This document shows positions 35,380-44,622 of a stretch of DNA of 64,000 nucleotides, piece by piece. The stretch is from positions 211,775 to 275,774 of the forward strand of contig JAPSLB010000001.1 of assembly GCA_031181145.1 (NCBI GenBank), read 5' to 3'. The notes below the pieces were generated by a model, which ran no database searches, had not been told where the DNA came from, and saw nothing but the letters and a program-made list of their open reading frames with translations. Position 1 is the first letter of the stretch. Each line of letters begins with the position of its first letter. The position numbers were made by a program, and so were the translations under genes. This DNA comes from Microvirga sp. GTDB taxonomy: Bacteria > Pseudomonadota > Alphaproteobacteria > Rhizobiales > Beijerinckiaceae.

Positions 35380-36816
35380 GTGTCACACCACCATCACTTC
35401 TACATCAACGGCCAATGGATTTCGCCGATCGAGCAGAGGACCATCGACGTGATCAACCCGGCCACGGCAGAAGCCGCGGCGACGATCGCCGCCGGTGGCC
35501 CGGCCGATGTTGACCAGGCGGTCGTCGCCGCACGGCGGGCCTTCGCAACCTATAGCCACGCCAGTCGTGAGGATCGCCTGGATCTGCTCACCCGGGTCAT
35601 CGTCATCTACCGTCGGCGCAGCGATGAGTTGGCCGAAGCGGTTTCCGTCGAAATGGGCGCGCCTCTCGCCTTCGCTCATGAGCGCCATGTACCAGCCGGG
35701 CTCGGCCATCTCCAGCGTGCCTTAGAGGTTCTGAAAACCTACGAATTCGACGAGGTTATCAATGCGACCTTGGTTACCCGAGAGCCGATCGGCGTCTGCG
35801 GTCTTATCACGCCTTGGAATTGGCCCTTGAACCAGATCGCCTGCAAGGTCGGCCCGGCCCTTGCGGCCGGATGCACCATGGTCCTGAAGCCCAGCGAGGT
35901 CGCTCCGCTCTCAGCATTGATATTTGCGGAGATCCTGCACGAGGCAGGCGTTCCGGCAGGAGTGTTCAACCTGATTAACGGCGATGGGCCTCATGTAGGA
36001 CAGGCCCTTGCAAGCCATCCGGATGTGGACATGATCTCCTTCACCGGCTCGACCCGCGCCGGAACCCTCGTCGCGAAGGCGGCTGCCGATACCGTTAAAC
36101 GCGTTCATCAGGAGCTAGGCGGCAAATCTCCGAACATCGTGCTCGACGATGCGGATGTTGAAGCTGCCGTCACTCATGGTGTCCGCGCCTGCTTTGCGAA
36201 CAGTGGGCAATCCTGCAACGCACCCACGCGCCTCCTCGTGCCGCTCGATCGTCAGGGTGAAGTCGCGGCGATCGCCAAACGCATCGCTGAGGAGACAATC
36301 GTCGGCGATCCGCGCTCCCCGTCCACCATGATCGGCCCCGTAGTCAGCGAAGTTCAGTTCGCCCGGATTCAGAGCCTGATCGAGGCCGGAATCGATGAAG
36401 GGGCGACCCTCGTGGCGGGAGGTGCCGGTCGCCCCGCCGGATTAGATCGTGGCTACTACGTGCAGCCGACGGTGTTCGCGGACGTGTGCAATGACATGAG
36501 CATCGCACAGGAGGAGATCTTTGGACCGGTCCTGTCGATCCTGCCCTACAGGGATGAGGAGGATGCAATCCGGATTGCCAATGATACCGTATATGGATTG
36601 TCGAGTTATGTGACATCCGGCGATCTCGAACGGGCCCGCCGGGTAGCGCGGCGCATTCGGGCCGGGATGGTTCATCTGAATGGCTCCCGTGGTGATACCG
36701 CGGCTTCTTTCGGCGGCTACAAGCAATCCGGCAACGGACGCGAATGGGGCCGGTTCGGGTTCGAGGAGTTTCTCGAAACAAAGTCGATGTTCGGGTACTT
36801 GGCTCAACAGAGCTAA
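35380..36816 (+). CDS. NAD-dependent aldehyde dehydrogenase
   Basis: A 478-residue aldehyde dehydrogenase starting with GTG. The NAD loop FTGSTRAG, the general base Glu in QELGGKSPN, and the catalytic Cys in NSGQSCNAPTRLL are present. It probably oxidises the semialdehyde made by the adjacent aminotransferase. A His-rich stretch (SHHHHFYINGQW) opens the protein, a natural feature also seen in some family members. Confidence 0.92.
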   Translation: MSHHHHFYINGQWISPIEQRTIDVINPATAEAAATIAAGGPADVDQAVVAARRAFATYSHASREDRLDLLTRVIVIYRRRSDELAEAVSVEMGAPLAFAHERHVPAGLGHLQRALEVLKTYEFDEVINATLVTREPIGVCGLITPWNWPLNQIACKVGPALAAGCTMVLKPSEVAPLSALIFAEILHEAGVPAGVFNLINGDGPHVGQALASHPDVDMISFTGSTRAGTLVAKAAADTVKRVHQELGGKSPNIVLDDADVEAAVTHGVRACFANSGQSCNAPTRLLVPLDRQGEVAAIAKRIAEETIVGDPRSPSTMIGPVVSEVQFARIQSLIEAGIDEGATLVAGGAGRPAGLDRGYYVQPTVFADVCNDMSIAQEEIFGPVLSILPYRDEEDAIRIANDTVYGLSSYVTSGDLERARRVARRIRAGMVHLNGSRGDTAASFGGYKQSGNGREWGRFGFEEFLETKSMFGYLAQQS

Positions 36817-36984
36817 GTAACGTGTCTCAAGGATTGAGGAGAACAGTGCCGATCTGATGGAGTGCGCACTGCGATTGGCGGAAGTTTAGGCGGTGACGTG
36901 ACTGCCCAAGTTGAATCGCCGGCAGCCCGCGTCTGTCGTCCTGAGGCGGTTGCATCGCAAGCAAGGCTGAGAACAGAAAGATGC

Positions 36985-37442
36985 ACAAGCAGGTCAAACT
37001 TCTCCGCTACTCTCGGTCGAGAAGGGCAGGCATATTTCGCCTGCCCTTTGCGCATCATGTGGATCATTGCGATGCCATGCAGGATCGCTTCACCGGTAGC
37101 TTGGCTATCGTCCATCACGATCCGCTCGGAATGGCCGTACCGCCTGAGAGTCTTACTCATAAAGCACTTGGCGGCACGGAGGTTGCCGCCCCTCGCTGAC
37201 CCAGAACTCGATGGTGTCATCATTGCTGTCGATGGCCCGGGAGAGATAGACCGCCATCCGTAGGCTTTGACATAGGTTTCATCGATGTGCCACTTACCGT
37301 TGGCCGGGCGCTTGCGCCGGTCGATGGCGATGCCTCACTCGGACATCTGCTGATGGCTGAGGAGGCTGAGATTGTCAGCCAAGTACCGCTGCCTGCACAG
37401 CAGGATTGCCGAGCGATCATAATGCCTGCCATAGCACATCCC
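36985..37442 (-). pseudogene. Degraded IS6-family (IS26/IS240-like) transposase
   Basis: Reading the minus strand from 37442, YGRHYDRSAILLC and YLADNLSLL match the IS6 transposase N-terminus. An in-frame stop follows (MSE then TGA), then GIAIDRRKRPANGKWHIDETYVK with the central zinc-like part missing. A frameshift leads to YLSRAIDSNDDTIEFWVSEG, and another to CFMSKTLRRYGHSERIVMDD. An internal deletion then joins QATGEAIL to GIAMIHMMRKGQAKYA. The DDE catalytic Asp in DETYVK is visible, but the gene is clearly inactive. Terminal repeats were not found. Confidence 0.8.
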
Positions 37443-37690
37443 GCCGCATTCCTCTCTATCAACCCAGAGCGAAATTACCAGACAGGAAAGAACGAGCTGC
37501 GACAGAGCCATGAAACTCCGTGCCGCCCAAACTCGTCTGAACGAAGGAGGCACCAAGTAGGCGCCGCTCAAGGCGATACACAATCCGGCTCAGGATCGGC
37601 CCGTTCTTAGGCAGATGGAACTGGGGACCTGGCTTGCCGGACGATTGGCCCAATACGTAAGCATAGTATATTATAAAGCATGAGTGGATC
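37443..37690. other. Non-coding flank of the IS6 relic
   Basis: This includes the promoter-like AT-rich stretch TAGTATATTATAAAGC just before the histidine kinase start. Nothing else is recognised. Confidence 0.4.
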
Positions 37691-39430
37691 ATGAAACGCA
37701 ACTATTATAACTTGACCTATGCTGCATTTAATCTTCCTGTTAACGAAGTTATAAGCACATCCCGTTTGGCGCTTTCTCTCCTGACTTTTATCGCTATATA
37801 CATTGACCCTATCGAGTCCAATTACCCGATTTACGCATACGCCGTCTCTGGCACATACACCCTTTACGCCGCCCTCACTTATGTCCTGTACAGAAGAGGT
37901 CGTGCGTCAAAGCGGTGGAACGTATTCGCGTACTTCCTCGACTTTACCTTCTCCTCAGCCGTCGTCTTCCTGACAGGAGGGGCGTCCAGCCCCCTTTCTA
38001 TGCTGCTCGCCTTTCCATTGCTTGTTGCAACCCTCTACTGGAATTGGCGAGGCGCAGTCACGACCTGCGTCTTGCTGATAGCATTCCTTACGATTCTCAG
38101 CCTTGCAGATGATGGAACCCTGACGGGGGATCACGATGAGATTAACAGATTTGTCATACGAGGCGCATTTCTGCTGGTTGCAGGACTTATGCTCGGGCAT
38201 ATCGGCGCGTTTCGGGAGCGAAGCCTTGAGCGACTTGCAGCGCTTGCATCATGGCCCCCTGAGATAGCTACGACGGGAGAATTCCCCCGCCTCGAACATT
38301 CACTCGCGCATGCAGCAAGCGTCATGCGCGCCCACCGCGTTCTTGTGCTCTGGGAGCAAGGCGACGAGCCGTTTCTCTTCACATCAATCTGGTCGCGCGG
38401 GCAGTGCGATAACATCCGAGAAGCACCTGGAAAGTACGAAGAATTCGTAGCTGCGGAGTTGATGCAGACTGCGTTCATGCTCGGCGATCCTGGGCATGAT
38501 CGCGCCATAGCGAGACAGATCGGATGCAAAGATCCTATGCGATCCATAAACTCGGGTTTAGCTCAAGACTACGAGATCGGCCGATTTGTAACGGCCCCCT
38601 TCACGACTGCAAATGCGTCCGGAAGGGTGTTCGTTCTAGAGCCTGAATCCCTGAGTGGCGAACTGCTAGCGCTCGTCAGCATCGTTGCCAACCGTGTTGC
38701 GATTGAGATTGAGCATCATGTCCTGCGGATGGAACTCGACGCCGCGGCGGCATTGAAGGAGCGCGCGCGTCTCGCGCGTGATATGCACGACGGAATTCTT
38801 CAAACGCTCACGGCGATCGGGCTTCGACTGGCATCAGGAATGGACGGAAAGGGTCGCGGCGATACTGATGCACTGGATGAACTTCGCGAGATGCTCGCAG
38901 GCGCTCAGCGACGGCTGCGGGAATTCGTTCGTAGCGCCTATGCTGCAAAGAAGATAACATCGACCGATAGGCCATTCCCAAGCCTGAACGCGACAGAGTC
39001 CCCCGCGGATGCAATCTTCGATCTTGAGGCGGAGTGCTCAGTAACATTAGATGAGGCTAGTCGCCATTGGAAGTGCGGCACTCACATGAGGGTTTCGCCA
39101 CAAGGCGCCTACGTCGTGCGGCATATCGGCCGGGAGGTCGCATCTATCCTAACGGAAGCGGTCGCAAACGCGGTCCAGCATGGAGGAGCGAGCAACGTAA
39201 AGGTCGCAATCACCCGTAGGACGCGCTCGCTTGATCTGTCGATATCTGACGATGGAACGGGATTACCTGGTTTGACTGGCACTCTCGGTCACGAAGTTCT
39301 ATTTGAAAAGAGCATTGGCCCGAGAACAATTCGCGAGCGGGTACGCGAAACCGGCGGAAGCCTCACCATCTCGAGTTCCTCGGGCGGAGTTATTATCAAT
39401 ATCGAGATACCATTATCAAAACGAGAATGA
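37691..39430 (+). CDS. Sensor histidine kinase, NarL-type (HisKA_3)
   Basis: A 579-residue membrane kinase. The first 170 residues hold about six hydrophobic segments, an integral sensor region without large periplasmic loop. A GAF-like cytosolic stretch follows at about 195-345. The HisKA_3 dimerisation helix contains RLARDMHDGILQ, with phospho-accepting His366. The ATPase domain shows EAVANAVQHGG and SDDGTGLPG. Its stop overlaps the regulator start (ATGA). The signal is unknown; the AT-richer base use differs from its neighbours. Confidence 0.9.
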   Translation: MKRNYYNLTYAAFNLPVNEVISTSRLALSLLTFIAIYIDPIESNYPIYAYAVSGTYTLYAALTYVLYRRGRASKRWNVFAYFLDFTFSSAVVFLTGGASSPLSMLLAFPLLVATLYWNWRGAVTTCVLLIAFLTILSLADDGTLTGDHDEINRFVIRGAFLLVAGLMLGHIGAFRERSLERLAALASWPPEIATTGEFPRLEHSLAHAASVMRAHRVLVLWEQGDEPFLFTSIWSRGQCDNIREAPGKYEEFVAAELMQTAFMLGDPGHDRAIARQIGCKDPMRSINSGLAQDYEIGRFVTAPFTTANASGRVFVLEPESLSGELLALVSIVANRVAIEIEHHVLRMELDAAAALKERARLARDMHDGILQTLTAIGLRLASGMDGKGRGDTDALDELREMLAGAQRRLREFVRSAYAAKKITSTDRPFPSLNATESPADAIFDLEAECSVTLDEASRHWKCGTHMRVSPQGAYVVRHIGREVASILTEAVANAVQHGGASNVKVAITRRTRSLDLSISDDGTGLPGLTGTLGHEVLFEKSIGPRTIRERVRETGGSLTISSSSGGVIINIEIPLSKRE

Positions 39431-40083
39431 CTTCCAGGATATCAATCATCGTGGCGGATGACCACCCTCTCGTCCTACAGGGACTCGAGAGCCTCATAAC
39501 CCCAGAGCCGGACCTTCAGATTGTCGACGTGTGCTCTGATGGCATCATGGCCCTCGAGGCTATCTACAAGCACAATCCTGACATGGCGCTCCTTGATGTC
39601 ACCATGCCGGAGATGGGCGGACTTGACGTGCTGAATGCACTCGCGAGCGCGGGCTTAAAGACAAAGGTGATCTTCCTAAGTGCGACGATGTCAGATGCAC
39701 AGATCCATGCTGCTGTCGAGAATGGAGCCTTTGGAGTTGTGCCGAAGGATGCCGCTCCACGGTCACTTCTCGACTGCCTTCGCCACGTGAGCGCTGGAGG
39801 ACGGTGGTTCCAGCCTGAGTTTGTAGACCAAGCAATGCAGAGGGAACGCGTCCGGCGCTATGGAGCAAAGGAGATAACCGGCTTATTGACATCGCGCGAG
39901 CGGGAGATCGTATTATTGGTCGGACATGGACTTTCGAATAAAGAAATCGCCCGCCAGCTCTGCATCGCGGACGGAACGGTCAAGCTTCACATGCACAGAA
40001 TCTACCACAAACTCGGGACGTCAAGGCGCTCCGACGTATCAGCCATTGCAGCTTGCTATGGTGATATTCTCGAAGCCGAATGA
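39427..40083 (+). CDS. NarL/LuxR-family response regulator
   Basis: A 218-residue response regulator. The receiver domain has the acidic pair DD at 11-12, phospho-acceptor Asp57 in LLDVTMPEMGG and a Lys in VVPKDAAP near residue 108. The C-terminal LuxR-type helix-turn-helix is LTSREREIVLLVGHGLSNKE and onward to GTVKLHMHRIYHKLG. It is coupled by ATGA overlap to the kinase gene. Targets may include the outer membrane protein gene 0.6 kb downstream, which is inference from proximity only. Confidence 0.92.
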   Translation: MTSRISIIVADDHPLVLQGLESLITPEPDLQIVDVCSDGIMALEAIYKHNPDMALLDVTMPEMGGLDVLNALASAGLKTKVIFLSATMSDAQIHAAVENGAFGVVPKDAAPRSLLDCLRHVSAGGRWFQPEFVDQAMQRERVRRYGAKEITGLLTSREREIVLLVGHGLSNKEIARQLCIADGTVKLHMHRIYHKLGTSRRSDVSAIAACYGDILEAE

Positions 40084-40387
40084 AAAAGCAAATGAACGTA
40101 ATGAAGGCAACCCCTTAAAGGGCGCCTCGAACGCATGGTTTTGATTCCGGCACCTTGCGAGAGCGGCGCTAGGCGCACTCAGAATGCCTGCGCTGAGCGA
40201 TCATATACCCTCGGTTATATTCCCATCGGCTGGCCTGCCTCATATACCTGTCCATGGTCCTCATGCGTCACCGCATCAGGCCCAATACAGGCGTAAGATG
40301 GCAAGGTCCCGGATCGAACAGAACGATGGCTCGAGTACTCCAATCTCGCTACCGGATGATGGGCAGCTGTGGCTTTAGGACCCTAAG
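40084..40387. other. Intergenic region after the two-component genes
   Basis: No coding frame or named element is evident in this 304-bp stretch. It presumably carries the promoter for the small gene or the outer membrane protein gene that follow. Confidence 0.35.
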
Positions 40388-40657
40388 ATGAGGACGCTTC
40401 ATCGGCAGGTCGAGCATACAGCTCGCGCATTCTACAAAGCCAGCGGCAGCCCTCTGACTTGGGACGATGCGCCCGAGTCACATAGGGCGGAGTTCCGGCT
40501 GTATGCTCGCCGAGCCATCGCAGTTCTCCTCGAATACGGAGGGGGCGGCATCACCGAGTGTATGGTTCTACAACCGAGAGCCGAATTCAGAGATTCCACC
40601 AGCCCCGGCCGTCCTTCGTTTGATGGTTCAAATCGACGGATACACAGGAGTAATTGA
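40388..40657 (+). CDS. Small hypothetical protein
   Basis: An 89-residue frame whose first half, EHTARAFYKASGSPLTWDDA and then RAEFRLYARRAIAVLLEY, resembles short alphaproteobacterial hypothetical proteins with a conserved W-D-x-x-P/R-x-x-F/Y-x-x-x-A pattern. AGGA precedes the ATG at suitable distance. The last 35 residues look random and may reflect a frameshift. No function can be assigned. Confidence 0.45.
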   Translation: MRTLHRQVEHTARAFYKASGSPLTWDDAPESHRAEFRLYARRAIAVLLEYGGGGITECMVLQPRAEFRDSTSPGRPSFDGSNRRIHRSN

Positions 40658-40658
40658 C

Positions 40659-41459
40659 TTGACCAGAGTATTTCTCTCGGCAGTCGCTTTGGCTGCGATT
40701 ACAGCAGTGCCTGCTAAGGCAGCTGACCTCCCAATGCAGAATTCTGCGCCGGCTCCCTTTATTGCGGCGGTTCCGGTTTTCACATGGACCGGCTTCTACG
40801 CTGGCGTGAATGCTGGAGCTGCGTGGGACGATAGCAGGCTGACATTGCGGGAGGCCGGTACTCTCTTTGCCGATCAACTCGACCTGTCCGGTTTCGGCGG
40901 CAGCTCGAGCAACGCCCGCTTCAACGGCGGCGCGCAGGTTGGCTATAATTACCGGTTCGGCGCTACACTCGTTGGAATTGAGGCCGACATCAACCGCCTC
41001 AGGATCAGAAGTTCATATACAACGGCATTCACCGACGACTCTGGTGCGGAAGCCCTGAGGGCTGATCAGAGGCTCCGGTGGTTCGGCACCCTGCGCGCCC
41101 GTCTCGGATTTACACCGACTGAGCACCTGCTGGTATACGGGACCGGCGGTCTGGCGTTCGGCAGGGTTCACTCCGACACCTCGTACATTGGTAGCGGCAT
41201 AGACGGCACCGGGCCCTATGCTTTCGACTACGCTGGCTCCAGCTCTTCCACTCGTTGGGGTTGGACTCTGGGCGCCGGCGCTGAGTACGCCTTCACGAAT
41301 GAGCTGTCTCTTAAGGGCGAGTACTTGTACGTTGATCTCGGCTCGAAGAACTACGCCGCCACCGACCCCCTGCGCACCGACGTTGGCTACAACGTCAAGT
41401 CCGAGGCTAGGTTTCATGTTCTCCGGGCTGGTCTGAACTACAAGTTCAACACCTACTAG
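40659..41459 (+). CDS. Outer membrane beta-barrel protein, Omp25/RopB-like
   Basis: A 266-residue exported barrel protein. I chose TTG 40659 because AGGAG precedes it at good spacing and it leaves a compact signal peptide ending AVPAKAADLP. The mature start WTGFYAGVNAGAAW and the end LRAGLNYKFNTY are typical of Omp25/RopB-like barrels of Hyphomicrobiales. Alternating strands such as VGYNYRFGATLVGIEADI occur throughout. It is a structural outer membrane protein, abundant in relatives. A weak hairpin follows the stop. Confidence 0.9.
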   Translation: MTRVFLSAVALAAITAVPAKAADLPMQNSAPAPFIAAVPVFTWTGFYAGVNAGAAWDDSRLTLREAGTLFADQLDLSGFGGSSSNARFNGGAQVGYNYRFGATLVGIEADINRLRIRSSYTTAFTDDSGAEALRADQRLRWFGTLRARLGFTPTEHLLVYGTGGLAFGRVHSDTSYIGSGIDGTGPYAFDYAGSSSSTRWGWTLGAGAEYAFTNELSLKGEYLYVDLGSKNYAATDPLRTDVGYNVKSEARFHVLRAGLNYKFNTY

Positions 41460-41486
41460 GATCTCGAGACTGCGTTACTGACAAGG

Positions 41487-41513
41487 GTGCGCCCGGCGGC
41501 TTGCTGGGCGTAC
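41487..41513. terminator. Imperfect GC-rich hairpin after the outer membrane protein gene
   Basis: GTGCGCCCGGC pairs with GCTGGGCGTAC with two mismatches around a short loop, 27 bp after the stop. There is no T-run, so it may be a weak or factor-assisted end. Confidence 0.4.
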
Positions 41514-41815
41514 CATCGGGAAGGAGTTGCCAAGAACGGGACCTGACGGCCAATTTGATGCAGGCATATAGGAACTTGACATGGTTTCATGCTCATCGCC
41601 CGCTCCGATACCGGGCAGGTAAAGAGTGAATCGCACCTGTTCCCCTAGAAAGCTCGCGCAAAAGAGATCCTATGGTCTCTCGCACCAAACGCTTTGGTTG
41701 TCGACCTCCGTGCAACACGCTGAATTCTTCGGGCCCGCCCGAGTTGCTTGGGCATTGCCTCACATGCGCGAGACAGCCGGACGGCTCATTCCATAGGTGA
41801 CGAGTGAGCATATTC

Positions 41816-42169
41816 ATGGTTCGGACTTTGGTTTGCTTCGCTTCCATGATCTCATCGGTGTCGACTGCCCATGCAGAATGGCGCTACTGTTTAGCGCCAT
41901 CCAACGCCGCGCGCGCAGTCTATCTATCGGATGTGTTCCGTACGTCAGCGTCGTTGGATGCTTTAGAGGAACGTTTCAAGCAGGTCCTGAGCCAGTCAGG
42001 CATTGTTCATGACACGGTTCAATGCCCACGTGCCGCGAGCCATTCTGAAATTCTCGCGTGGCGAAGTCATGCCGCACGGTTCAATAAGGAGTTCCTCATG
42101 CGGCAGGTTATCGAAATCCGCTGGCCCGTTGCTCATCCTTCGGCATCTTCACCAAGCCTATCGTGGTAA
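41816..42169 (+). CDS. Small exported hypothetical protein
   Basis: A protein of about 117 residues with a signal peptide (MVRTLVCFASMISSVSTAHA, cleavage before EW) and a body starting WRYCLAPSNAARAVYLSDVF. The even spread of charged and aromatic residues and the two cysteines in C-x(n)-QCPRA argue that it is real. It resembles uncharacterised periplasmic proteins of Hyphomicrobiales. A GTG at 41804 with AGGTGA is an alternative start. Function unknown. Confidence 0.6.
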   Translation: MVRTLVCFASMISSVSTAHAEWRYCLAPSNAARAVYLSDVFRTSASLDALEERFKQVLSQSGIVHDTVQCPRAASHSEILAWRSHAARFNKEFLMRQVIEIRWPVAHPSASSPSLSW

Positions 42170-42978
42170 TGGCTTCCACTCTGTTGAGAGGGCCATGAGA
42201 TGGTATCATTGCACAGCTCATATTGTTCCCGACGAAACGCCCGCACTCGTCGCCTAGCCTGACCTTTCAACCGGTAGCGTACGTCACTTATGATTTCGAA
42301 TGTTCTTCAGGCGATCAGAAGCAGGGTGCAATCCACCGGATGACCCATGCTGTACCCTCAACAAGGCCGTTTCACGGCAACCTGCTGCGGAACCGCTTCC
42401 GTGCTTCTGAGATCTATGCTGGGTGGCGGCGAGTTGCGCCGTACAGCCTTTGCTTGGCACGAGCGTCAACAGAGTTTTGGCTCTCGGCAGCACGGCTCCT
42501 CCGGGAATCCCGCTGGCGCCCGGCGCTGTTACTCCGCCCCGTGAACGGCCGCATAAACGCGGAGGGCGGAAGAATGGCGTTGCAAGCGAAGCTTATTCGC
42601 AGGAGCAGCGAGGCCATGGCATCTCATAGCTATCGGGCGACTGGTGCGACAGATGGCGTCCAGCGGCCACGGCAACTCAAGGATTGCGACGTGCTAAGGA
42701 TCCGGATCAAATGCAGGACATCTCAGAAAGCTTTCCACTCCAGGCATGCGCCGGTGCAGTCGCCAGTCCGTTGCCAGATTCTGTCTGTTTCCAGAGTGGC
42801 GGCAGCGACGGCATCTGCAAATCATCCGGCTCCTGCGCTCCTTGCCCTCACCTGCATATTCAGCTGGGCGTCCAAGCTCATCACGCTCGCCAGCCACGGA
42901 GCTTGGCAGGGTTGGAGGCTCGCCGCTGAGAGGCGTGCAACGCCCCCCTCGTGGCGCCCCGATAGGTAGGCGAGTGCG
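42170..42978. other. 809-bp region without a recognisable gene
   Basis: Open frames exist on both strands, the longest plus-strand one at 42223-42969. None shows family resemblance, a good ribosome binding site or protein-like composition. It may be decayed coding sequence. I could not identify any element. Confidence 0.4.
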
Positions 42979-43500
42979 ATGGACCAGTTCGTTGATACGC
43001 TCGTCGTCTTCGTGCGTACGCACGAAAGCTGGGGCCCCGCAATCGTCCTGATGCTCGCCTTCGGGGAGTCTCTCGCATTTATCTCTCTTCTCCTACCCGC
43101 AACGGTAATCCTTTTGGGGATTGGTGCCCTTGTCGGGGCGAGCGGCGTCGCATTCTGGCCGTTGTGGACATCAGCCGCCATCGGTGCCTTCCTTGGAGAT
43201 TGGGTCTCCTACTGGATCGGGTGGAGGTTCAAGGAGCGGATTGCGCAGGTCTGGCCTCTATCCCGGCATCCGGACCTCCTGCGGCATGGCCATGCGTTCT
43301 TCGAACGCTGGGGAGCGATCGGCGTCTTCATCGGTCGCTTCTCCGGGCCGCTGCGAGCCTCCGTTCCGATCACTGCCGGAATCTGCGGGATGCCTTTCAT
43401 CCCGTTTCAGATCGCGAATGTGCTGTCTGCACTCGTCTGGGCGACAGGTATCCTCGCGCCGAGTGCCTTCGGCCTGCGATGGATCCAAGAGTGGCTCTGA
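42979..43500 (+). CDS. DedA family membrane protein
   Basis: A 173-residue inner membrane protein of the DedA/VTT family. Key segments are FGESLAFISLLLPATVIL, GAFLGDWVSYWIGWRFKE and the conserved FIGRFSGPLRASVPITAGICGM-like stretch with its Arg. The family includes lipid scramblase-like transporters and undecaprenyl-phosphate recyclers. It is convergent with a PAP2 phosphatase gene 20 bp away, a lipid-carrier phosphatase candidate. Together they hint at polyprenyl phosphate recycling. Confidence 0.9.
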   Translation: MDQFVDTLVVFVRTHESWGPAIVLMLAFGESLAFISLLLPATVILLGIGALVGASGVAFWPLWTSAAIGAFLGDWVSYWIGWRFKERIAQVWPLSRHPDLLRHGHAFFERWGAIGVFIGRFSGPLRASVPITAGICGMPFIPFQIANVLSALVWATGILAPSAFGLRWIQEWL

Positions 43501-43519
43501 CCCGACCGAGCTGCCTGAC

Positions 43520-44098
43520 TCAGACCTTGCGCGTAAACGGGCTTAACCAGGCGGACAGCGCGTCAGCACGATGGAGGATGGCGTCTCCCCACCTCCCCAT
43601 AGCGCATTTGGCGGTAAGAGCCGCAGCAAGGCTCACGAGTACGGCGCCAGCCATGTCGAAGGGATAGTGGACTCCGAGATAAATCCTGGCCCACGCAACG
43701 ATCAGGCCCATCACGCCTACCGCGCAAGCAAGCCTGCGCGCCCCAACGAGGGCGAGAGCCGCCGTGTAGGTGAAGAAGATGGTTCCGTGATTGCTCGGGA
43801 ATGACGGACTCGGGCGGTGCTCGATTAAGGTATTGCCCAGGCCGATCACGAAGGGACGTGGAGTGTAGGCGACCACACCTATGACATAATTCGCCGACAA
43901 TGCGATAATCAGTGCGAGCACAAGCATAACCGCAGTGGAACGGAGGCGTCGATTGCCTCCCAGCCACAGCAGGACGATGTGGATCGGTAGCAGAATGATC
44001 ACGTATTTGGCAAACATACTCGCAAGAAACACCAGAGGCCGTGATGGCTCATCAGAGGCGTTCAACGTCAGGAAGAGCGCGTGATCGAGGCTTTCCAT
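43520..44098 (-). CDS. PAP2-family membrane phosphatase
   Basis: A 192-residue inner membrane phosphatase of the PAP2 superfamily, BcrC-like in size. The three catalytic motifs are present: a Lys/Arg-x6-RP type RPFVIGLG region, PSNH in SFPSNHGTIFF, and ARIYLGVHYPFD. ATG 44098 has AAGGAGTGG in front, which rules out the longer frame. It likely dephosphorylates undecaprenyl diphosphate or a lipid phosphate at the periplasmic face. Confidence 0.88.
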   Translation of the reverse strand: MESLDHALFLTLNASDEPSRPLVFLASMFAKYVIILLPIHIVLLWLGGNRRLRSTAVMLVLALIIALSANYVIGVVAYTPRPFVIGLGNTLIEHRPSPSFPSNHGTIFFTYTAALALVGARRLACAVGVMGLIVAWARIYLGVHYPFDMAGAVLVSLAAALTAKCAMGRWGDAILHRADALSAWLSPFTRKV

Positions 44099-44622
44099 GG
44101 AGCCACTCCTTGAAGCATGCGAGCGATGTTCAAGCTGTTCGTACACAGGCAGACGGTAGTCGGCAATCTGTTACGGCATGAATCCTTGGAGAAGTGCTTC
44201 ACCGCTGTTTCCGCATGAATGCTGCGACCGGCCGAGATGCGTAGCAGGATTCGGGCGACCTCGTCGGCCACCAATGCGATGACGGCGACGTATTTGATGT
44301 CGGGAGACCGCGGAATGCCGCGTACAAGCGGCAGCTCTGGCATGCTCAGATGATGCGGCAATGCCGTGACCTTAAGCCTGCCCGCAGCGCAACCGGCGTG
44401 TTGCTATTGCAAGCAATGCGCCAGTGGATCTGACTTTAGGCGATGCTGCCGAGCGTCACGGCTAGGCTGATGCTTGGCTCCGAGCGGAACTACAATCAGA
44501 CGGCATGAGCGATGATCTGAAGTGGAAAGCGATGGTGATTGGACCTGGCCGGCTCGATCATGCCAGTCGATCTACACCGCTCTCTCATCCCTGAGTTGAT
44601 GTGACAGCACCATCGGGCGTGA
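44099..44622. other. Gene-poor stretch, possible transposase traces
   Basis: No intact gene is seen. A minus-strand stretch near 44240-44310 reads IKYVAVIALVADEVARILLR, faintly like the C-terminus of IS110-type transposases, but it is too short and shifted to call. The AT/GC mix differs little from its surroundings. Confidence 0.35.

Noticed and set aside
42223-42969. 248-codon plus-strand frame in the gap before the DedA gene
   Set aside because: Composition is Arg/Ser-rich and irregular, no credible ribosome binding site and no family resemblance; possibly decayed DNA but not callable.
44068-44361. Minus-strand stretch with YVAV...DEVARILLR, faintly IS110-like
   Set aside because: Too short, with surrounding residues not fitting the family; could be chance.
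44403-44418. ATTGC-AA-GCAAT element resembling half of the 49.7/50.7 kb palindromes
   Set aside because: Arms are shorter, spacing differs and it is not near the start of an operon, so I did not count it as a third operator.
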